Assembly: GCA_018396705.1 (NCBI GenBank) | Contig: JAGTQZ010000006.1 | Span: 142,059-206,058, forward strand | Source of the DNA: Candidatus Bathyarchaeota archaeon | GTDB taxonomy: Archaea; Thermoproteota; Bathyarchaeia; Bathyarchaeales; Bathycorpusculaceae | Reading direction: 5' to 3' | DNA: 64,000 nt | Shown here: positions 26,790-35,622 of the stretch, one piece after another | Layout: the number at the start of each line of letters is the position of its first letter | Position numbering within the stretch: position 1 is the first letter of the stretch | The notes under the pieces: generated by a model | What the model was told of the DNA's origin: nothing | The model's database searches: none | Seen by the model: the letters and a program-made list of their open reading frames with translations, nothing else | Program-made: the position numbers and the translations under genes

Positions 26790-27899
26790 CTACCGTGTTA
26801 GATTCTGCAGTTCGCGAGTTATCCTGTCCTTTGTCCCGATTTTTTCAAGTTTCTTTTTTAACGTGGAAATTGATTCCACCGGTGTTGGATCAATACCTCT
26901 TAGTATGGCAAGATAAACGCTTGTGAAATCCCCCACCAAAATTGAGGACAAAATTTTCGCCAGTTTTCCTCGGCCTCTGCCCCAAACTTCGTAAACCCCT
27001 TTTGTAGCACCACTTATCAAGTCCTTAGTTGCTTCTATGCGGCATTTTTCCTCTGGGGACTCGTTTTCGTCTCTTATAAACACTGCAGAAAAGAATTTTG
27101 CTGGTTTTTCTACGCTTTCCCAACCGACAATTTCATTATGGTTCAGTTCAGGGAATGCATTCCAAAAAGCTGGAACTTTGCTGTTTTCATTAAATTGCTG
27201 CTTAAAACGCTGGGCAACAGAGCGGTAAAATCCAAAACCATAGATAACTGGAATTGTACCGTTGACTTTAACGGCAAGCGTCTTTGAAAGGTTTTCCTTT
27301 ACAGGTTTTTCAGGAGCATTTTCATCGCAAATCTGTTTTAACGCTGAAATTGCTTCAGATATTCCCTCTCTTACCGTTGAAATTAAACCAAGTTTCTCCA
27401 GAAGAATCAGCATTGGCGCAAAAAGATAAGGAAGCGCGGCTCTCGGAGGAATTCCTGCAGGTATTCGTAGAGCCGGTATTCCAAATTCTTCCGCTGCCTT
27501 CAAAAGAGTCCCACCAGAGCATATACAAAAAATCTGGCATTCTTTCTTAATTGCGTCTAAAAAACAGCCTAGCGTTTCTTCTGTTTCTCCAGAATAGCTT
27601 ATCACAAAAGTCATCGTCTCTCTGTTTGCATATGCTGGAAGCGTGTATTCTCGGCAGACTTCTATAGGTATTGTCAAAACGTCTCGACCCCAATCTTTGA
27701 GGATTTCCCCACCTATAGCTGAGCCTCCCATTCCCGCCACGATAATTGCTTTAGGCTTGGAATAGTCCACCTTAATTTTTTGGGCTATTTCAAAGGCTTT
27801 TTTATAATGTTCCGGTGCGTTGACGTAAAAGTGAAGCATTCCGTCTTTATCTATTTCCTTGATTTTGGCTAAATTATCTAGAAGCGATGTTTTCGACAT
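26790..27899 (-). CDS. bifunctional phosphoglucose/phosphomannose isomerase
   Basis: A 369-residue SIS-domain protein. GMGGSAIGGEIL (56-67) and ISYSGETEETL (about 116) are the sugar-phosphate-binding loops, and ELNHNEIVGWE is the conserved active-site block of the archaeal PGI/PMI family. It interconverts glucose 6-, fructose 6- and mannose 6-phosphate. The convergent neighbour is inositol-phosphate synthase, which also uses glucose 6-phosphate. ATG 27899 is the natural start. Confidence 0.92.
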   Translation of the reverse strand: MSKTSLLDNLAKIKEIDKDGMLHFYVNAPEHYKKAFEIAQKIKVDYSKPKAIIVAGMGGSAIGGEILKDWGRDVLTIPIEVCREYTLPAYANRETMTFVISYSGETEETLGCFLDAIKKECQIFCICSGGTLLKAAEEFGIPALRIPAGIPPRAALPYLFAPMLILLEKLGLISTVREGISEAISALKQICDENAPEKPVKENLSKTLAVKVNGTIPVIYGFGFYRSVAQRFKQQFNENSKVPAFWNAFPELNHNEIVGWESVEKPAKFFSAVFIRDENESPEEKCRIEATKDLISGATKGVYEVWGRGRGKLAKILSSILVGDFTSVYLAILRGIDPTPVESISTLKKKLEKIGTKDRITRELQNLTR

Positions 27900-28013
27900 C
27901 CTGTTCCCTCGTCTATTTTGTTTTGCCGAGGCTTTTTAGTTTTTAAGAATGTGTGAAACTGGTAGAGTTAACTTTTTACAAGACTTAACCTTTACACCTT
28001 TTGTGTTGGTGAA

Positions 28014-28862
28014 GTGTTGGATTATAGAAAAATTTCAATAGCGATTCCTGCCTCTGTAGTTTCTGATGTTCCACATTTACGGGAAAAAACGTCAAAGGTA
28101 GGCTTGATAGGCAGGGCTGCTGCAATCTTTGGAATCAAAGAAATAATAATTTATCGGGATGTTCTCGCGGTAAACCAAAAAGCCGAGGTAGATTTGATAA
28201 CTACACTGCTTCGCTATATGGAGACACCCCAATATCTTCGGAGAAAATTGTTTAGACTGAAGCCTGAACTGCGTTATGCTGGAATTTTGCCACCGTTAAG
28301 AACGCCGCATCACCCTCTCAGCAAAAAAGTAGCTGACTTGAAAATTGGTGAATACAGGGAAGGCGTGACCGTTGCAAAAACAAAAACAGGCATCTTCGTA
28401 GATGTTGGTGTTGAAAAACCAGTGTTAATACCCGAAGCTAATTTGCCCCTAGGTGAAAGAATAACAATAAAAATCGTAAGTGTCGGCGAGCAAGTTTTAG
28501 CAAGTCTTGCAAACATTAATGAAATCCCCCATTATTGGGGTTACCGGGTAACGGTTTGGAAAGGATCATTTGGCAGTCTCGCAACAAGTGGACGGTTTGA
28601 CCTTAAAATCGCCACATCTAAACATGGCGCACTTTTCTCGGAAATTAAAGACGAGATCGCTGAACGGTGGCGTACCGCTAAATCTGTGTTGATTGGTTTT
28701 GGGGCTCCAACGGCAGGACTTTTCGAAATTGTTAAACAAGAAGGCTTGAACTTGCCTGATGTTGTGGATTTTGTGGTCAACACTATTCCGGGACAATGTA
28801 CAGAAACCGTGAGAACCGAAGAGGCGCTTATTGCCTCTCTCGCCGTTTTTAATTGTTTTTGA
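28014..28862 (+). CDS. SPOUT-fold RNA methyltransferase (COG2106-type)
   Basis: A 282-residue protein. The alpha/beta knot core begins ISIAIPASVVSDVPHLREKT, contains a small OB-like insertion (about 110-165: VAKTKTGIFVDVGVEKPVLIP) and ends with the cofactor knot VLIGFGAPTAGLFEI then VVNTIPGQCTETVRTEEAL. This arrangement is that of the archaeal/eukaryal family that includes human SPOUT1 and is often linked to ribosomal-protein genes. GTG 28014 has GGTGAA directly upstream; TTG 28017 is also possible. Confidence 0.85.
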   Translation: MLDYRKISIAIPASVVSDVPHLREKTSKVGLIGRAAAIFGIKEIIIYRDVLAVNQKAEVDLITTLLRYMETPQYLRRKLFRLKPELRYAGILPPLRTPHHPLSKKVADLKIGEYREGVTVAKTKTGIFVDVGVEKPVLIPEANLPLGERITIKIVSVGEQVLASLANINEIPHYWGYRVTVWKGSFGSLATSGRFDLKIATSKHGALFSEIKDEIAERWRTAKSVLIGFGAPTAGLFEIVKQEGLNLPDVVDFVVNTIPGQCTETVRTEEALIASLAVFNCF

Positions 28863-28873
28863 GACTTTAAAGG

Positions 28874-28880
28874 TTTAAAT
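28874..28880 (+). promoter_or_regulatory. TATA box, presenilin-like gene (leaderless)
   Basis: GGTTTAAATG is centred about 28 bp before ATG 28905, placing transcription start at or next to the start codon. Confidence 0.5.
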
Positions 28881-28904
28881 GTTTGTTTATTCTTAAGTTG
28901 ACTC

Positions 28905-29945
28905 ATGTACTTTGACTTGGCAATGCCGTTGACCCTTTTTGTAGTTACGGTGGTAGTTATACTCCTACATGATAAGACTGAGAGTAAGTTGAAAAGGACT
29001 TTTGAAGAAAGGGAGTTTAAAGTTAAGGATGCCATTCTACTCGTAGCAGCAATAAGTGTGGCAGTCTCAGTTATAGTGTTTATACCGCAGCTGGCTCTTA
29101 TGATCTTTTTCTTGTTTGCCTATTCTCTGCTTCTCTTTATATTCACGTACCTTTTTTCAGACGTCAAAAAGGCCCACGCTAAACTTTTTTGCATAGCTTT
29201 TTCTGTCGTCAGCTTCACAGCAGCGACCGTTTGTCTCTTTTCTTCGATGTTCTCTGATGTTTTACTTGCCTATGGTGCTGCCGCATTATACTCTCTATGC
29301 GGCCTTTCTTTTATAGCCCTCGTTTACGAGGAAAATAGAAGAGGCTCTGGGGCACGTTGGTATTTAGCCACCATGCCCCCAGTTCTATTTTTAGCCCTTT
29401 ACGTTTTCTTTAACATGACGCCAATATGGTTTCCATATCTGTTAAGCATGTTCGGATTGATCTTTGCCGTATTAATAACGCTCTATATCGGAAGCCTTTT
29501 CACGTGGAAATCTACGTTAGTTTTCGCTGGTCTTCTCACCTTCGTAGACATAGTTTTGGTGCTGGTAACTCGAACCATGGTCTCCGCGGCAACTCATGTA
29601 TCCGGACTGAGACTGCCGATGCTTGTCGTATTGCCAACGCTTCCGCAAATCACGATTAATGGAAGTACACTTTTTATGTCCTTGGGTTTAGGAGACCTCT
29701 TTTTCGCCGGGCTTTTAGCTGTGCAAATGTACAAAAAATTTGGTAGAACCATCGCATTTTTGTCGGCTGCCGCAATGTCATTCTCCTTCCTCATTTTTGA
29801 AGCATTCATATTGAATTTTAGGATAAGAGCATTTCCTGGAACCTTAATGATCATCTGCGGTTGGTTGCCCATAATGTTTCTTGAATCCTTAAAAAACAGC
29901 ACAGCTGCAAAACAAGCTACTAATCCTACAGGTTCTCTTCTGTGA
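28905..29945 (+). CDS. presenilin/signal-peptide-peptidase-like intramembrane aspartyl protease
   Basis: A 346-residue protein with about nine membrane helices. Its C-terminal half shows the two catalytic motifs of the presenilin family: D215 in FVDIVLVL (usually YD) and D264 in LGLGDLFFAGLL (GxGD). A proline motif AFPGTL at 309-314 corresponds to the PAL motif. Archaeal homologues such as the structurally solved PSH cleave transmembrane segments of substrates. The first motif has V in place of Y and PAL is altered, so activity is likely but not certain. The last 20 bases overlap the convergent DUF523 gene. Confidence 0.78.
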   Translation: MYFDLAMPLTLFVVTVVVILLHDKTESKLKRTFEEREFKVKDAILLVAAISVAVSVIVFIPQLALMIFFLFAYSLLLFIFTYLFSDVKKAHAKLFCIAFSVVSFTAATVCLFSSMFSDVLLAYGAAALYSLCGLSFIALVYEENRRGSGARWYLATMPPVLFLALYVFFNMTPIWFPYLLSMFGLIFAVLITLYIGSLFTWKSTLVFAGLLTFVDIVLVLVTRTMVSAATHVSGLRLPMLVVLPTLPQITINGSTLFMSLGLGDLFFAGLLAVQMYKKFGRTIAFLSAAAMSFSFLIFEAFILNFRIRAFPGTLMIICGWLPIMFLESLKNSTAAKQATNPTGSLL

Positions 29946-30348
29946 TTACTTTAATCCCGTGTTTTTTTAATAGGGCTGCTGTTACACCATCACCTTCAAT
30001 AATTCTACCTGAAAAAGTTCCGTCATGAATTTTCCCACATCCGCATGAAGGGCTTCCCTGTTTTAAAATAGCCTCTTTAACACCGAACAGCTTGGCTATT
30101 TTTAGGGTCTCTCTTGCTCCGCGTGTAAAATTTTCTGTAACATCATGTCCTGACTTTGTCACCACTTTTTTTCTAATAATTTCCGCTGGTTCTCTTGGTG
30201 TTGGTAACCCTCCGAGCTGTTCGGGACAAACCGGAATCAAAACTTCCGTCCTTAAAAGCCTGACAACTTTTTTGTTTAAGGCGTCTTTACCATTGTAGCG
30301 ACATCTAACTCCCAACAAGCATGCGCTGCAAAGTTTCATGTTCATCAA
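29926..30348 (-). CDS. DUF523 family protein
   Basis: A 140-residue Cys-containing protein. MKLCSACLLGVRCRYNG at the N-terminus, VCPEQLGGLPTPREPAEI in the middle and LKQGSPSCGCG near the C-terminus are the family blocks. The clustered cysteines suggest metal or Fe-S binding. Function of DUF523 is not established. Starts at ATG 30348 or ATG 30339 are possible. It overlaps the 3' end of the presenilin-like gene by 20 bp in convergent orientation. Confidence 0.82.
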   Translation of the reverse strand: MMNMKLCSACLLGVRCRYNGKDALNKKVVRLLRTEVLIPVCPEQLGGLPTPREPAEIIRKKVVTKSGHDVTENFTRGARETLKIAKLFGVKEAILKQGSPSCGCGKIHDGTFSGRIIEGDGVTAALLKKHGIKVITEENL

Positions 30349-30439
30349 TTAAGCCCAACAATAAGCACGTTATTTAAACATTTTACTAAAAATAGTTACT
30401 GAACAGAAACAGAAATTGATTTAATGAAATCTTAGGGTT

Positions 30440-30763
30440 TCAGCCGAAAAGTGCTCCAAGCCCCTCAAGCGCTGCTTCTTCCCTGGCTCTCTCCTCTTCT
30501 TCCTTCTTTTTCTTTTCTTCCTCTTTCGGTTTAGCCTCTGCTGCTGGAGCTGCTGTAGTTGCTGCTGCCGCTGGCGCAGCCATCATTGTTGGAGCTGATT
30601 TGATAACTTCATCTATATTTACTTCAGCCAAGGATGCAACCAGTGCTTTGACTCTAACGGCGTCAACGTTAACTCCAGCGGCTGTTAAAACCTGTGTTAG
30701 GTTCTCTTCATTTATTGTTTTTCCAGCCTTGTGGAGGAGCATCGCAGCATATATATATTCCAT
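30440..30763 (-). CDS. ribosomal protein P1 (archaeal L12)
   Basis: A 107-residue stalk protein. An N-terminal helical dimerisation domain ([15 protein letters not shown]...) is followed by an Ala-rich hinge, a Lys/Glu run and the C-terminal [12 protein letters not shown] tail that recruits translation factors. It is the last gene of the L11-L1-L10-P1 cluster, as in most archaea. Confidence 0.95.
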   Translation of the reverse strand: MEYIYAAMLLHKAGKTINEENLTQVLTAAGVNVDAVRVKALVASLAEVNIDEVIKSAPTMMAAPAAAATTAAPAAEAKPKEEEKKKKEEEERAREEAALEGLGALFG

Positions 30764-30799
30764 ACCTTTTCACCTCTACTTTCAACTATTTTAACCTTT

Positions 30800-31675
30800 T
30801 TAAGTTTGTTTGAATCCTCCTTCCAAATTGGGAATTCTCATACTTAAACTTAACATTTCCATATGCGCTTTTCTAATAAGGTCTTTTATGTTTTCTTTTG
30901 TCGGGATGGCAGTGCCAAGTGAAAGGGCATAAGCCTCTTGATGAGCGATTTGCAATAATGTCCGTATGTTCTCTCTTGTCGTGTAAGCAATGCCTAGCGA
31001 AAGTTTGAAAGCTTCCCTATGAGCGTTTTCAAATTGCTTTTTTATTTCATCTATGTTTATGCTAAGCTGTTCTCCTTCTATAACTAAGCCGTCATCATAC
31101 GCAGCCTTAAGTATTAGCCCTGCCTCAACAGCCTTTATTCCAAGTTTGGACAGGACACTTGCAAGTTTCTCTGAAATTGTTTCTCCTTTACGGGCAACTA
31201 AAGTGTCTTTGGTTATCCAGACGCTTCCTGCCTCAATCCTCGTCGGCAAACCAACAGCATTCAGCTGGCTTATTATCGGTCCAGGCGGCTGTCCAGTGTT
31301 TCCAGCGGGGACAACAATGTCAAAGGATGCGGTATCTCCTGCTTTTGCAATCATGCGGACCTTGCCTTTTTCAAGATTCATTGCCAGTCTAAATGGGTTC
31401 ATGCTTGTGAAAAGGAAAACGTTTGGGCCTGTCAAATATTTCTCTAGCTTCTTCAATTCTGGCTTTTCTTTGATGTTTTCAATTGCCCTCTTCATCAAAG
31501 TGTTTTTTATGACACGCATATAAACTTCTGTCGCCAATTTTTTCTTTAACTCTTGTAATTGGGAGGCCCTGACTTTTTGGAGACTTGCTACACCCACCAC
31601 TTTGTATTGTTTGAGGAGCTTTGAGATTTCTTCAACTTCTGTCGCTTTTTCCTGTAAAACTAATTGAGATGGCAG
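30800..31675 (-). CDS. ribosomal protein uL10 (P0), probable non-canonical start
   Basis: From GTG 31600 the protein is 266 residues, but the family normally has about 25 more N-terminal residues. Here the frame stays open upstream and reads EKATEVEEISKLLKQYKVVG, matching uL10. No ATG, GTG or TTG exists there; CTG at 31675, 7 nt after GGGGG, is the best start and gives 291 residues. The C-terminal spine has three helical repeats (AHREAFKLSLG, AHQEAYALSLG, AHMEMLSLSM) that bind P1 dimers, but the usual acidic hinge and conserved C-terminal tail are missing. Confidence 0.88.
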   Translation of the reverse strand: MPSQLVLQEKATEVEEISKLLKQYKVVGVASLQKVRASQLQELKKKLATEVYMRVIKNTLMKRAIENIKEKPELKKLEKYLTGPNVFLFTSMNPFRLAMNLEKGKVRMIAKAGDTASFDIVVPAGNTGQPPGPIISQLNAVGLPTRIEAGSVWITKDTLVARKGETISEKLASVLSKLGIKAVEAGLILKAAYDDGLVIEGEQLSINIDEIKKQFENAHREAFKLSLGIAYTTRENIRTLLQIAHQEAYALSLGTAIPTKENIKDLIRKAHMEMLSLSMRIPNLEGGFKQT

Positions 31676-31691
31676 ATGCTTTCCCCCACGC

Positions 31692-32366
31692 TCACAGTTT
31701 AATCTTCGCTGGGGCTCCCATGGTCGTTTTCACATGGATCGATTTAACGTTTTTTATTCCTCTTTTCATTTTTGCTTCAACAACTTTCAATACGGCTTGT
31801 ATGTTTTCCGCTAACTCCTCCTCTTTCATGTTTTCTGTTCCTACGCGACACTGGATAACCGGCTGGTTTCGCATTCTGATTACAACGGTTCTCCGGTACT
31901 TATTCAGTAAGCTCTCTATATCCGCGTTGGGCGGAACTGGCACAGGCATTTTTCCCCTAGGTCCCAAAACAGCGCCGAAAACTTTGCCAACGAGAGGCAT
32001 TAACGGTGCCTCAGCAAGGAAAAATTCATATTCATTGGCAATTCGCCGCATCTCCTTTTTCTTGCCTGCAAGGGCTTCGAGCTCCGCTCTGTCAATCACT
32101 AAATCTGCGTTAGCCTTCTTTGCTCTAAGAGCAAGCTCTCCTGTGGCAAATACACATATTTTATTGGGTTTTTCCGGTGGTGGGTAGGGCAATTCAATAT
32201 TTTCTTGAAGTCGTCCTTCTGGAGATTTCATGTCTATGTCCTGCAACGTCACTATGAGCTCCACTGACTGAGTGAAATTTCTTTTTCCAGCTTTTTCTTT
32301 CGCTTCTTTCACGGCAGTTAACAGCATCTTAGACTCTATAGACATTTTGTTGAAGCCCCGCGCCAT
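31692..32366 (-). CDS. ribosomal protein uL1
   Basis: A 224-residue L1 with the two-domain fold; MPVPVPPNADIESLLNKYRRTV is part of domain II and TTMGAPAKIKL the C-terminus. It forms the mobile L1 stalk. ATG 32366 gives MARGFNK before a second ATG at 32345, which has GGGG about 10 nt upstream; either is possible. It is in the L11-L1-L10-P1 operon, 34 nt after L11. Confidence 0.94.
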   Translation of the reverse strand: MARGFNKMSIESKMLLTAVKEAKEKAGKRNFTQSVELIVTLQDIDMKSPEGRLQENIELPYPPPEKPNKICVFATGELALRAKKANADLVIDRAELEALAGKKKEMRRIANEYEFFLAEAPLMPLVGKVFGAVLGPRGKMPVPVPPNADIESLLNKYRRTVVIRMRNQPVIQCRVGTENMKEEELAENIQAVLKVVEAKMKRGIKNVKSIHVKTTMGAPAKIKL

Positions 32367-32400
32367 TGATGGATTATTAAGCCATTATAAAAAGATTCTC

Positions 32401-32895
32401 TTAGGATTCATTTTCAGTGAATATTCCGTCGTATTTTCCCCCGTCAATTTCCTTTATAACTTCCTTTGGGTCTTTTCCCTCAACTGTAACGCCCATGCTA
32501 ACACACGTTCCGAGAACTTCTTTGACTGCAGCCTTCAATGTTCTTGACAGTAACTCTTGACGCTTTATCTTTGCTATTCGAATGAGTTGCTGTATCGAAA
32601 GGTTGCCGACTTTCTGTGTCTTCGGGTTTCCAGAACCCTTCTCAATTTTGAGTTCGCTTACAATTAAGGCTGAAGTTGTTGGAGTTCCAACGTTAACCTC
32701 AAACTGCTTCGTCTCTGGGTCCACAATAACCTTTACTGGGACCTTCATTCCGGCATAGTCTTTTGTGAGTTCGTTTATTTTGTTCACAACTGCCATGACG
32801 TTTACGCCTAAAGGCCCTAAAGCTGGTCCTAACGGTGGGCCAGCCGTGGCCTGTCCTCCGCTTACAAGTAGTTCCACAATTTTCTTTTCACTCAT
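32401..32895 (-). CDS. ribosomal protein uL11
   Basis: A 164-residue protein with the N-terminal glycine/proline signature GGQATAGPPLGPALGPLG and a C-terminal rRNA-binding domain (KVGNLSIQQLIRIAKIKRQ). It forms the base of the factor-binding stalk with uL10/P1, encoded just downstream. It starts 14 nt after NusG/Spt5. Confidence 0.96.
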   Translation of the reverse strand: MSEKKIVELLVSGGQATAGPPLGPALGPLGVNVMAVVNKINELTKDYAGMKVPVKVIVDPETKQFEVNVGTPTTSALIVSELKIEKGSGNPKTQKVGNLSIQQLIRIAKIKRQELLSRTLKAAVKEVLGTCVSMGVTVEGKDPKEVIKEIDGGKYDGIFTENES

Positions 32896-32909
32896 AATGT
32901 TTTCACCTT

Positions 32910-33371
32910 TTACGTTTTTGCCTTTTCCACAAGTTTAACATAATCTGCATGAACAGTTATTGGAAGAGTAAACGTGGCCTCAAGAAGTTCTAAGGTTACC
33001 TCCTCTTTTGTTTTGTCGATGCGTGTTATTTTGGCGCGCATTCCCTTGAATGGGCCTCCCGTAACTTCTACGATGTCGTTTTCGTTTAGTTCCTCAATGA
33101 TCGGTTTTCTGACAATGTATTTTTCGATTTCTGAAAAGTTTACGAAGTCTGGGACTCTTGACTTCACATGCTTGATACCGGTTATTGCTTGCTCCACAAA
33201 GTGGGGACTTTCAGCCTCCATAAAGATGTATCCTCTAAGGGTGTCTGGGACTAAGATGGCTTTTACTGGTATTCGGTTCATTTCAATTCTTGCGGCAATG
33301 AGTTTAGCTACGTTTCTTTCTTGTCCCGTCGTTATTCTTACAGCAAAAATTTTTGTTGGTGGTTTTTCCAT
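32910..33371 (-). CDS. spt5: transcription elongation factor Spt5 (NusG)
   Basis: A 153-residue protein with an NGN domain (residues about 5-90) and a C-terminal KOW domain (ENDIVEVTGGPFKGMRAKI). It clamps RNA polymerase and links it with ribosomes. The SecE-Spt5-L11-L1-L10 order is universally conserved. ATG 33371 starts 20 nt after SecE. Confidence 0.94.
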   Translation of the reverse strand: MEKPPTKIFAVRITTGQERNVAKLIAARIEMNRIPVKAILVPDTLRGYIFMEAESPHFVEQAITGIKHVKSRVPDFVNFSEIEKYIVRKPIIEELNENDIVEVTGGPFKGMRAKITRIDKTKEEVTLELLEATFTLPITVHADYVKLVEKAKT

Positions 33372-33391
33372 GGCTTTGCTTCCTCAAAGTT

Positions 33392-33580
33392 TTAAAGTAG
33401 TTGCGAAAGTGGGGCTGTTAACAATTTTATGATGAAGCCTATGATTCCAATGACGCTTATGCCTAAAAAGCATATCTTTATTGAGAGCCACAACTCGCTT
33501 CTTCCGGGTTTAACTGCCAATTTTAGTGTTCTAACACATTGTTCAAGGAAAGACCTTAACCCCATTCCACTTACCAGCAA
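33392..33580 (-). CDS. secE: preprotein translocase subunit SecE (Sec61 gamma)
   Basis: A 62-residue protein. FLEQCVRTLKLAVKPGRSE is the conserved amphipathic helix and one membrane helix (about 35-57) follows. It stabilises SecY. An internal ATG (33565, MGLRSFLEQ) is probably the real start. Position upstream of spt5 supports the identification. Confidence 0.88.
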   Translation of the reverse strand: MLVSGMGLRSFLEQCVRTLKLAVKPGRSELWLSIKICFLGISVIGIIGFIIKLLTAPLSQLL

Positions 33581-33629
33581 TGCTTTGATAGTTAACTTGC
33601 ATTTCTATTAACTTTTCTGTAATTTATGA

Positions 33630-34454
33630 TTAAACTTTTTGGATTTTCAAGTTGAGGTTTTCAAGCATTCCGATAAGACGCTGTTTGTCTTCTCCCCTTA
33701 TGCCTTTCCAGTCTAACAGTGCCACTTCAACCCTTTCAAGGGTCCTCTCCACGCATTGGCGTAAAATTTCCTCGTCAACTTCTGAAACAGCATACTTTGG
33801 AATTACATGTCCGAAAGCTATGTTATTTTCCAGAGCAATTTTTGTAAATTTTTCGTTGTAGTGAGGCCCACCGATACCCAACGCTGCTTGAGCTTCACTT
33901 TTACCAAAACTTGCGATCGTTTCCATTACTGCGTTGGCTATTACTTTTGCTGCAGCGTGATCTGCCCACTGTTTCGGTGAACTGCCTAATTCAACGAACA
34001 TCGCTGGTCTATCTAAAGAAGGGCCGTGATGTGTACATTCATAGGAGACTTTATAGCTTAGGCCTCTATTTCCCACCAGCTGCGCCATGGCTTTCAAGGC
34101 TGTTCTCATGGCGTTTGCCGGTGAAATTGAAAGCCTTCTCGGAATCCCCCCTAGACTTGCTTTTCCAAGATTTCCAGGAGTGTGTACTGAAAGAGTGGGG
34201 ATCCCACTTTCGCTACTGTGCCTCGAAAGAAAGATTATAAGTTCAGGAGCGAGTGAAAAATCTGTTACGTTTTGAGCGTAAACAAGCTCTTCATTTATTA
34301 TTATCAACGTGATCTCTTGTTTGCCCTCTCTACCAACATAAACTTGCGTTTCTCCATTTTTCCAAGTTCGGTTTTCAAAAGAGTAGTTTTCAATAATCTG
34401 TTTTGCAATGTTTATGCTGGCCTGATCCTTTTTGGACGCAACTAATAGAATCAT
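33630..34454 (-). CDS. dtdA: D-aminoacyl-tRNA deacylase, archaeal DtdA type
   Basis: A 274-residue protein of the archaeal/plant DTD2 family, which removes D-amino acids from tRNA. Recognisable blocks are SRHSSESGIPTLSVHTPGN, SYECTHHGPSL and LGIGGPHYNEKFT. It precedes the SecE-Spt5-ribosomal operon by 49 bp on the same strand, consistent with a translation-linked transcript, and is divergent from the carbamoyltransferase gene. Confidence 0.9.
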   Translation of the reverse strand: MILLVASKKDQASINIAKQIIENYSFENRTWKNGETQVYVGREGKQEITLIIINEELVYAQNVTDFSLAPELIIFLSRHSSESGIPTLSVHTPGNLGKASLGGIPRRLSISPANAMRTALKAMAQLVGNRGLSYKVSYECTHHGPSLDRPAMFVELGSSPKQWADHAAAKVIANAVMETIASFGKSEAQAALGIGGPHYNEKFTKIALENNIAFGHVIPKYAVSEVDEEILRQCVERTLERVEVALLDWKGIRGEDKQRLIGMLENLNLKIQKV

Positions 34455-34497
34455 GTTCTTCCCATCTGCTTAAACACGCGCAATCAAGAAAAATGTT

Positions 34498-34506
34498 TTT
34501 ATAAAT
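34498..34506 (+). promoter_or_regulatory. TATA box upstream of carbamoyltransferase gene
   Basis: TTTATAAAT lies about 58 bp before ATG 34561, inside the divergent dtdA/carbamoyltransferase region, giving a leader of roughly 30 nt. Confidence 0.45.
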
Positions 34507-34560
34507 TTTGCAACAGCTGTAAAATGTAGAGCGCTTCTCGTTTCATGTGTGGTTGGTAAA

Positions 34561-35475
34561 ATGCACTTAATCAATTTCAAGGAATTGTCTGGAAATCAAC
34601 TTATAGAAATAATCGATAAGGCTATCGAGGTGAAGCGTAATCCAGAAAAATACCGGAAAGCGCTGGAAGGCAAGTCTTTGGCTATGATTTTCCAGAAGAC
34701 TTCAACGAGAACTAGAGTTTCTTTTGAAGTTGCAATGACCCAGCTTGGGGGGCACGCGCTCTACATTGATTGGAGAACTACAAACTTTACAATAGCAGAT
34801 ATTTATGATGAAACACAATATTTGTCACGTAACGTCGACTGCATCATGGCGAGACTTATCCGGAATGCTGATTTGCAGGTCATGGCTAAGGCTTCAAAGG
34901 TCCCAGTAATAAACGGGTGTGACGAAAAGTACCATCCTAGCCAAGCCATAGCCGACCTCATGACAATGAAAGAAAAGAAAGGTAAACTGAAAGGTCTGAA
35001 GCTTGTTTACGTTGGTGTGCATAACAATGTTTGCAACTCGCTGATTGAAGGATGCACAAAAACTGGTGTAAAAATAGTTACAGTGACGCCGATCTTTAAT
35101 GAACCTTCAAGAGATGATGAGCTTCTTGAAGAAGCTAAGAAAACTGGGTTGTATGAGGTGACCTTTGATGTTAAACAAGCAGTGAAGGATGCGGACTTTG
35201 TATATACAGATACATGGATCGACATGGAGTTTTTCAACGATCCGAAATATGCCGCTGAAAAAGAGAAACGCATCAAACTCATGATGCCCTACCAAGTGAA
35301 TAAGGAACTGCTGCAGGGAAGCAACGCGCTTATAATGCATGACATGCCAATTCACAGAGGTTACGAGATAAGCGCTGATGTTATCGAAAGCCACAACTCC
35401 ATAATATATGAGCAAAGCGAAAATAGGTTGCACTCGGCAAAGGCTATCCTCTTAAAGCTTCTCAACAAATATTAG
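34561..35475 (+). CDS. carbamoyltransferase, OTC-like but with altered ornithine-binding motifs
   Basis: A 304-residue enzyme of the aspartate/ornithine transcarbamylase fold. The carbamoyl-phosphate loop STRTR (48-52) and HPSQ (125-128) are intact, so it should bind carbamoyl phosphate. The two segments that bind ornithine in OTC are changed: the SMG loop region reads WIDMEFFN (about 219-226) and the HCLP motif reads HDMP (260-263). It therefore may carbamoylate another amine. The next three genes are SpeD, BpsA and a GNAT, so a polyamine-related substrate is possible. ATG 34561 is preferred over GTG 34549. Confidence 0.82.
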   Translation: MHLINFKELSGNQLIEIIDKAIEVKRNPEKYRKALEGKSLAMIFQKTSTRTRVSFEVAMTQLGGHALYIDWRTTNFTIADIYDETQYLSRNVDCIMARLIRNADLQVMAKASKVPVINGCDEKYHPSQAIADLMTMKEKKGKLKGLKLVYVGVHNNVCNSLIEGCTKTGVKIVTVTPIFNEPSRDDELLEEAKKTGLYEVTFDVKQAVKDADFVYTDTWIDMEFFNDPKYAAEKEKRIKLMMPYQVNKELLQGSNALIMHDMPIHRGYEISADVIESHNSIIYEQSENRLHSAKAILLKLLNKY

Positions 35476-35498
35476 CACCATTTGCTGTTCCCAAAAAA

Positions 35499-35510
35499 TT
35501 TATATATAAG
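35499..35510 (+). promoter_or_regulatory. TATA box of speD-bpsA transcript
   Basis: AAATTTATATATAAG lies about 115 bp before the speD ATG, implying a leader of about 85-90 nt, unusually long for this window. Confidence 0.5.
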
Positions 35511-35622
35511 AATTTTTGCGGTTCAATTTAGAGGATAGAAAGACGTATGCATAGTGCGTTCAAATATCACGTAGCGCATGTTTGGGGCTTCCGAAGTTCG
35601 ACGATAATGTTGGGTGTTCGCT

